Source: Lentzea sp. NEAU-D7 (lineage in GTDB: Bacteria > Actinomycetota > Actinomycetes > Mycobacteriales > Pseudonocardiaceae). From it: a stretch of 64,000 nt of DNA. The translations under genes were made by a program, and so were the position numbers. Of this stretch, positions 59,602 to 64,000 are shown piece by piece. A model generated the notes under the pieces. That model saw only the letters and a program-made list of their open reading frames with translations, did not search any database and was not told where the DNA came from. Location of the stretch: positions 1 to 64,000 of the forward strand of contig NZ_JAPJDL010000024.1 of assembly GCF_026242055.1 (NCBI RefSeq), given 5' to 3'. How positions within the stretch are numbered: position 1 is the first letter of the stretch; each line of letters starts with the position of its first letter.

Positions 59602-59927
59602 CGATCAACCTGACTCCGACGCAGATTCTCGCTGCGGTGGGTGTGGTCGTGGTGCTGCTGTGGGTCTGGCGGGCCAGTGCCCGGCGGGCGAAGGCGGCGG
59701 CGAGCGCGGCTCGTGCCGGTGCTCGGTTGCTCTCGCTGACCGGGCGGGTGCTGCTGATGGCCGGGGCGATCGTGGGTGTCCAGTGGGTGGTGATCACGCA
59801 CCCCGGCGACACGACGTTGTTGCTCGTGGTGCTGGGTCTGCCCGCGTTGTTCGCGGCGTACACGCTGACGAAGGCGCTCACGATCACCACGCATGAAGGT
59901 CCGCGTGGCCGGGGTGAGCGGCGATGA
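59598..59927 (+). CDS. Small membrane protein (Spd-like)
   Basis: 109 residues, three hydrophobic helices (about 11-25, 46-66, 72-92) with a basic loop between helix 1 and 2. It overlaps both neighbours by four bases in the tra operon. Small hydrophobic proteins at this site in actinomycete plasmids (Spd) spread the element within the recipient mycelium; assignment is by position and topology. Confidence 0.65.
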   Translation: MTINLTPTQILAAVGVVVVLLWVWRASARRAKAAASAARAGARLLSLTGRVLLMAGAIVGVQWVVITHPGDTTLLLVVLGLPALFAAYTLTKALTITTHEGPRGRGERR

Positions 59928-60754
59928 GGACGCTGGAGAGGGTTCGGGAAGGGGTGGCCGCCTTCGGGCGGCCACCCGCCGCCCCGGCAGCCGAGAGGCT
60001 CGCCGCCGACGCGGCGGAGGCTGCGGAGCTACGGGCGTACGCGACTCATCCGGACGTGATCGCGCTGCGGGTCGAGCGGGTACGCACCCAGGTCGACCGG
60101 TTGTGCTGGTCAGGGATCGTGCTCGGTCTCGGGTTCACCATGACCAACGTGCAGTCGTTCGCGGCGGCGGGAACGCCGGCGTGGTCGCTGCCGTGGCTTG
60201 CGGCATGGCTGCTCGACCCCACCGTTTCGCTGGTGCTGCTGGCGATCCTGCGAGCCGAGCAGGTCACCGCGCGATACCGGGTGCGCACGGGTTCGTGGAC
60301 GCGTCGGGCGAAGTGGTTCACGCTCGCCGCCACCTACGTCATGAACACCTGGCACTCGTGGGCGGCCGGTTCGGTGTCCGGCGTGGTGCTGCACTCGGTG
60401 CCGCCGCTCGTGGTGTTCGTCGCGGCGGAGGCGGTCACGGACCTGCGAAACAAGCTCACCGAGGCCGTTGCGGCGGCGTTCATGGAAGCGTCCACACGCG
60501 CCTTGACTGTCACCGCGGACTTGCCTGCGGTCCCTGTTCACGAGCACCGAGAACCTAAGCGGAGCAACAACAAACGGCCTCGGAAGCGGGTGTCTTTTGC
60601 GGACTACCTAGGCGTGGCACGTGAAGCGTGGTCGCCTGGTGTCGACGTGAGTCCGGCATGGGTCCGTGGCGTCACCGGTTGCTCGCGCGGCCTGTCGCCT
60701 CGGGTGTCTGCCGCTCTGCTGGCGGAGTTGACCGGCGGTGGTCCCGATGAGTGA
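59924..60754 (+). CDS. DUF2637-like membrane protein (SpdA/SpdB type)
   Basis: 276 residues: cytoplasmic N-terminus, four helices (about 63-84, 88-107, 125-145, 148-170; 'FTMTNVQSFA', 'YVMNTWHSW'), then a basic linker and a C-terminal domain ('VSFADYLGVAREAWSPGVDVSPAWVRGVTGCSRGLSPRVSAALLAEL') resembling a winged helix. This layout matches DUF2637 proteins encoded before TraB/FtsK genes on actinomycete elements. Confidence 0.75.
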   Translation: MRTLERVREGVAAFGRPPAAPAAERLAADAAEAAELRAYATHPDVIALRVERVRTQVDRLCWSGIVLGLGFTMTNVQSFAAAGTPAWSLPWLAAWLLDPTVSLVLLAILRAEQVTARYRVRTGSWTRRAKWFTLAATYVMNTWHSWAAGSVSGVVLHSVPPLVVFVAAEAVTDLRNKLTEAVAAAFMEASTRALTVTADLPAVPVHEHREPKRSNNKRPRKRVSFADYLGVAREAWSPGVDVSPAWVRGVTGCSRGLSPRVSAALLAELTGGGPDE

Positions 60755-62897
60755 GCACGGGCAGGAGCTCACCGGGTCGGGCCAGACCCTTCCGGTTCGA
60801 GCAGTGCTCGAAGGCGAGTTCGTGAACGATGGCCCTGTCGTGCCTCCGCCGTCGTGGCGGCAAAGGTTCGTGAACGCGTGGCTTCGTTCTCCGCGTGTAC
60901 CGCTGTGGGCGAAGAGCCGCGTTCACGCGGTGCAGGCTGCGAAGGACGTGACCGTGACCGCGCTGCGTTCACCGTTCCGGTTCGTCGGAGCTGTGGTGCG
61001 GGGCCTGGTGGTCGCAGTGCGGTGGTGGCGGTCATGGGTGACTGTGCGGGACTACCGCGACGCTGCCGAGCAGTCGGAGAAGCTCGCTGACAAGTTCACC
61101 GACATCCGCGCACTCACGCTGTTCCGGTGGAAGGTCACTGGGGCCGTGGCTGCCGTCATGCCCACAGCCGGCCTGGTGCTGTGGTTGCTCTACGGGCCGC
61201 GTGCGCTGTGGCTCGCTGGATTGGTCGTGGCGGTGGCGCTGGCTGTACTCGGACGTCAGCGCGACGGCAGCCCCGGACGGCGTGCGGTGCTCTCTGGACC
61301 GCGCACGCTGACGTGGACGATGGACCCGCAGGTCCTCGTGGACGCGTTCCGCGACGCCAAGCTCATCGGCAAAGACGAGACCCTGCGTCTGGTCGAGCGT
61401 GCGACCCGGCAGGGCGAAGGGTGGGCGATCACCGTTGATCTCCCGGCGACGCGCAAGGCGGTCGACATCGTGAAGAATCGCGATGCGCTGGCGTCCGCGC
61501 TCGCAGTCGATGAGATCCAACTCAACGTGGAGCGCGTCCGAGGCAACAGCGGCCATGCCGGACGGGTGGCGCTGTGGGTGGCCGATGAGGACCCCTACAG
61601 CGCACCACCAGTCCGGACGCCGCTGCTATCGGCAGAGCGGTGGGATGCGTGGCGACCAGTGCCGTTCGGCACCGACGCTCGGGGTCGCCGGATCGATCTG
61701 CCGCTGGTGTGGACATCGGTTCTGATCGGCGCAATCCCTAGGCAGGGCAAGACAATGGCCGAACGACTGGCCGCCGCGGGTTTGATCTTGGACCCGCACG
61801 TCAGGCTCTACATAGCCGACTTCAAGAACGGAAAGGACTGGAAGGCAGCCGAGCAGGTGGCGCATCGGTTCATGGCGGGCGACGATTCCGAGTATGTGCT
61901 GACCTTCGTGGACTGGCTGGCGGAGCTCGTGGCAGACGTCCAGGCCCGATACCGCCGCATGCAGGAGCTCGATGACGTCACGTGCCCGGAGTCCAAGGTC
62001 ACTCCGGCGATGTCCCGTGACCTCGCGTTGGGAATGCCGATCACCGCATTGATAGTGGACGAGGTCCAGATCCCGCTGGAGGACAGGACACCTGTCGAGG
62101 TGCACGGTAAGAAGCTCACTGCTGGCGAGTACTGCGGCGAGCTGCTGATGTGGCTCGCCAAGAAGGCTCCGGCAGCTGGCGTGATCTTGGTGCTCGCCAC
62201 ACAGCGCCCAGACGGCAAGACCATCCCGTCCGGGCTGCGGGCAGTGCTCGGCTCACGCTTCGCGCTGCGGGTGATGGACTGGCGCGACAGCAACATCATC
62301 CTCGGCGAGCAGATGAACACCCGAGGCTACGACTCCAGCCGACTGCTGCCCTCTCACAAGGGCGTCGGCATCCTGCGGCCGGACGGCGAAGCCCAAGCAG
62401 GAGCGGACGTACTGGCGTTGACCGTGCGGACGTTCTACATGCCCAACGAAGACTGGCGGGAGATCTGCGTACAAGGCCGCGTGCTACGCGAACAGGAGGG
62501 GACTCTGTCCGGCCATGCTGCCGGGCACACCACGCGGCCGATGCTCGACCACACCAGCGTGGCCAAAGCGATCGGCAGCGTGACAGGAGCCCAATCTGAA
62601 CGTGCAGGGTTGCCAGAGCCGCTTGCGTCCGTTGTGGACTACCTCGCTAGTGAACTTGATAGCGACGACAGCCGGGAGTTCGTGCCCACCGCCGAACTCG
62701 TAGCCGCACTCAACGTCGAACCCACCGTGTTCGGGCGTGACATGGCGGAGCTTGGTTGCCGACCGACGCGCGACCGTGTGACCGACGGCGATCGAGTCCG
62801 GCAGGTGCGCGGCTACGACGTAGCCGACATCCGCGCAGCGATCGAGCGCGCACGAGACAGCACCATCGACGGTGAGGTGGTCGAGAATGACCAGTGA
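60747..62897 (+). CDS. FtsK/SpoIIIE-type DNA translocase (TraB/TraSA-like)
   Basis: 716 residues: N-terminal region with two helices (about 128-165), an FtsK motor domain with Walker A 'GAIPRQGKTMAERLA', 'ALIVDEVQIPLED' (Walker B) and 'GVILVLATQRPDGKTIPSGLRAVLG', and a C-terminal winged-helix-like part (about 630-710) that could read specific DNA repeats. One such protein is enough to move double-stranded actinomycete plasmids between hyphae. The ATG at 60747 overlaps the previous stop by eight bases. The octamer repeats start at its stop codon. Confidence 0.88.
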   Translation: MSEHGQELTGSGQTLPVRAVLEGEFVNDGPVVPPPSWRQRFVNAWLRSPRVPLWAKSRVHAVQAAKDVTVTALRSPFRFVGAVVRGLVVAVRWWRSWVTVRDYRDAAEQSEKLADKFTDIRALTLFRWKVTGAVAAVMPTAGLVLWLLYGPRALWLAGLVVAVALAVLGRQRDGSPGRRAVLSGPRTLTWTMDPQVLVDAFRDAKLIGKDETLRLVERATRQGEGWAITVDLPATRKAVDIVKNRDALASALAVDEIQLNVERVRGNSGHAGRVALWVADEDPYSAPPVRTPLLSAERWDAWRPVPFGTDARGRRIDLPLVWTSVLIGAIPRQGKTMAERLAAAGLILDPHVRLYIADFKNGKDWKAAEQVAHRFMAGDDSEYVLTFVDWLAELVADVQARYRRMQELDDVTCPESKVTPAMSRDLALGMPITALIVDEVQIPLEDRTPVEVHGKKLTAGEYCGELLMWLAKKAPAAGVILVLATQRPDGKTIPSGLRAVLGSRFALRVMDWRDSNIILGEQMNTRGYDSSRLLPSHKGVGILRPDGEAQAGADVLALTVRTFYMPNEDWREICVQGRVLREQEGTLSGHAAGHTTRPMLDHTSVAKAIGSVTGAQSERAGLPEPLASVVDYLASELDSDDSREFVPTAELVAALNVEPTVFGRDMAELGCRPTRDRVTDGDRVRQVRGYDVADIRAAIERARDSTIDGEVVENDQ

Positions 62898-63081
62898 CCC
62901 GTCACTACCCGTTCCAACGGCCAATCGTCCCGTCTCACCCGATGTGACGGGGGCAAAACCGCCTCCTAGCTGCGCGTATGAGCCGCCGTGACGGGTTCCA
63001 AGCGTGACGGGCAACCCGTCACAAAGCCTGGAAATGCCACGTGCCGCGCCGTCCCGAGGGATGGCGCGGCACACCCGTCAC
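62898..63081. repeat. Six exact 8-bp repeats (GTGACGGG), candidate clt locus
   Basis: GTGACGGG occurs at 62944-62951, 62988-62995 and 63004-63011; its complement CCCGTCAC at 62898-62905, 63015-63022 and 63074-63081. The last two form an inverted pair around 63004-63022. The array begins at the last codon of the translocase gene. TraB of plasmid pSVH1 is known to bind clusters of an 8-bp repeat in its clt region next to traB; the sequence differs here but size and position match. Confidence 0.7.
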
Positions 63082-63085
63082 AACC

Positions 63086-63961
63086 TCAATCCGTCGCGAC
63101 GTCCTTGAAGTACTGCGCCGCTTTGACGATCCATCCGGTACTCACGGCCTCCGGAAGTGCCACGGTCACCAGTCGCTCGAACGTGTCCGCGTACGGTCGC
63201 CGTTCAAGCTCGCTCTCCAGCCACGTCCCGCCGTGCAGGCTGTCGAGGTACACCACGTCATTGAACTGCGGCTCACGGAACGACAGCAGCGCGAACGAGG
63301 CCGCTCCCGCGAACGCGCCCCTCTTGTCCGGCAGCAGGAACACCCGTGCACCCTCAAGTTGGGCGAACGACGCCAGTTGGAACAGCTGATCTGCCATCAC
63401 CAGAGGTCCACCAACGGCACGCCTCAAGACTGCCTCGCTCAGGACGACGTCCATCCGGAGTGACGGGCCGTTGGCCAATTGATGCACCGCGTCTGCACGG
63501 TGATCCTCCAAGTAATGGCGGTGGCCCTGTTCCGAGACCGATTCCACCTGTGCGCTTCTGATCGCGACCGCGTACTCCGGCGTCCAGAGCAGCGGTGGCA
63601 GCACATCGAGCGCTACAGCTCGGATGTAGTTCGCTTCAGCTTCCACCTCGGGATAAGTCCAGCCGACGCTATGCGCCGTGCCTCTTGCCAACAGGTCGAA
63701 CGTCACGGGATCGAGTGCTCGTTGTGCTCCCCAGAACACCGGGTCCCGCCGCACTGCGTCGATCCCATAGACGAGGGCCAGAGCTGTCACGTCGGCATCC
63801 GTGATCGGGACCAGCCCGTTCTGCATCGTCGACGTCTTGGCCGCCGACCAGCGCACACGTTTGGTCACCTCGTCCAGACTGAGTCCGCTTTCCCTGCGCC
63901 ACAATGCAAGCGCGCGAGCAACCGCCCGGTTTTGAAGGTTGGACTTGAAGTTCTTCGGCAT
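63086..63961 (-). CDS. XRE family regulator with DUF5753 domain
   Basis: 291 residues: 'ALALWRRESGLSLDEVTKRVRWSAAKTSTMQNGLVPITDADVTALALVYG' is the helix-turn-helix; the rest is the DUF5753 effector domain ('YIRAVALDVLPPLLWTPEYAVAIRSA', 'LSEAVLRRAVGGPLVMADQLFQLASFAQLEGARVFLLP'). Such regulators usually precede a DUF397 partner gene; none follows here. Its 3' end is five bases from the repeat array. Confidence 0.87.
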   Translation of the reverse strand: MPKNFKSNLQNRAVARALALWRRESGLSLDEVTKRVRWSAAKTSTMQNGLVPITDADVTALALVYGIDAVRRDPVFWGAQRALDPVTFDLLARGTAHSVGWTYPEVEAEANYIRAVALDVLPPLLWTPEYAVAIRSAQVESVSEQGHRHYLEDHRADAVHQLANGPSLRMDVVLSEAVLRRAVGGPLVMADQLFQLASFAQLEGARVFLLPDKRGAFAGAASFALLSFREPQFNDVVYLDSLHGGTWLESELERRPYADTFERLVTVALPEAVSTGWIVKAAQYFKDVATD

Positions 63962-64000
63962 CGTTGGCGCGTCCAGATGATCATGAGGTGTGGAGTCGGT

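Larger units (their letters stand above)
54065..64000. mobile_element. Integrative conjugative element (AICE-like), left part
   Basis: From the tRNA scar to the window end, gene content changes to a defence gene, Nudix hydrolase, XRE regulators, excisionase-like and WhiB proteins, Spd-like membrane proteins, an FtsK/TraB translocase and short transfer-type repeats. This is the core of actinomycete integrative elements of the pSAM2/pMEA type that move as double-stranded DNA. Replication initiator and integrase genes are not in the window and should follow. Confidence 0.75.

Noticed and set aside
62887-62991. 34-codon ORF overlapping the octamer repeats
   Set aside because: Its sequence consists largely of the repeats and it has no ribosome site; the DNA repeats explain it better.
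1-64000. CRISPR array or rRNA operon
   Set aside because: No regularly spaced direct repeats with unique spacers and no rRNA-like sequence were found on reading the window.

Overview
The window is high-GC actinomycete chromosome. Tightly packed genes, many GTG starts, abundant TetR/MarR/SARP/LuxR regulators, WhiB-like, DUF3145 and LCP proteins, cytochrome P450-ferredoxin pairs and an actinomycete-type integrative element point to a filamentous actinobacterium, most likely order Pseudonocardiales (Lentzea, Saccharothrix or Lechevalieria type). The taxonomic guess is inference. No rRNA gene, CRISPR array or complete standard tRNA gene was found.

Layout. 1-842: a long perfect inverted repeat and a small anchored protein. 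1445-7686: a compact class III lanthipeptide locus (LanKC synthetase, 54-residue precursor with two labionin-type motifs, heterodimeric ABC exporter). 7705-14394: DUF3145 protein, secreted subtilase, a membrane protein, a VOC protein, a disulfide oxidoreductase, TetR and membrane proteins. 14531-22455: MarR, HelD-like helicase, two CrcB fluoride channel genes, MarR/MFS pair, methyltransferase, and a PAS-GGDEF protein with a decayed EAL domain. 22421-26419: three-gene transhydrogenase and a bacterial nitric oxide synthase. 26602-37950: FAD monooxygenase with TetR partner and three operators, an ABC-F ribosome-protection gene behind a 10-codon leader, P450-ferredoxin, AfsR-type SARP with a candidate binding site and small target ORF, a TPR protein, and TetR-P450-ferredoxin. 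37966-41459: envelope genes (glycosyltransferase fused to a dead NodB domain, small membrane proteins, LCP transferase). 41468-48504: LuxR-type regulator, STAS/RsbW-like protein, small Cys-rich and TPR proteins, and a secreted protein-lipoprotein-two-component operon. 48616-52809: exonuclease III, MFS with an amber-interrupted AraC gene, SDR/TetR pair.

52869-53945 is the most unusual stretch. Two tandem minus-strand sequences carry every recognisable tRNA element in permuted order (T arm, acceptor 3' strand, 8-nt loop, acceptor 5' strand, D arm). Each is closed by a long irregular stem where the anticodon arm should be. This is the architecture of bacterial Y-RNA tRNA mimics, but no Ro60/Rsr gene is adjacent; instead a conserved actinobacterial protein of unknown function lies just upstream.

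54019-64000 is the left part of an integrated element (AICE-like). It starts at a 3' tRNA fragment (CAT anticodon) that breaks in the anticodon loop. It carries an AT-richer Mrr-nuclease/STAND NTPase defence gene, a Nudix hydrolase, XRE regulators, an excisionase-like protein, a WhiB protein, Spd-like membrane proteins, an FtsK/TraB translocase, and six copies of an 8-bp repeat that look like a transfer (clt) locus. The integrase and the other att site must lie beyond base 64000.
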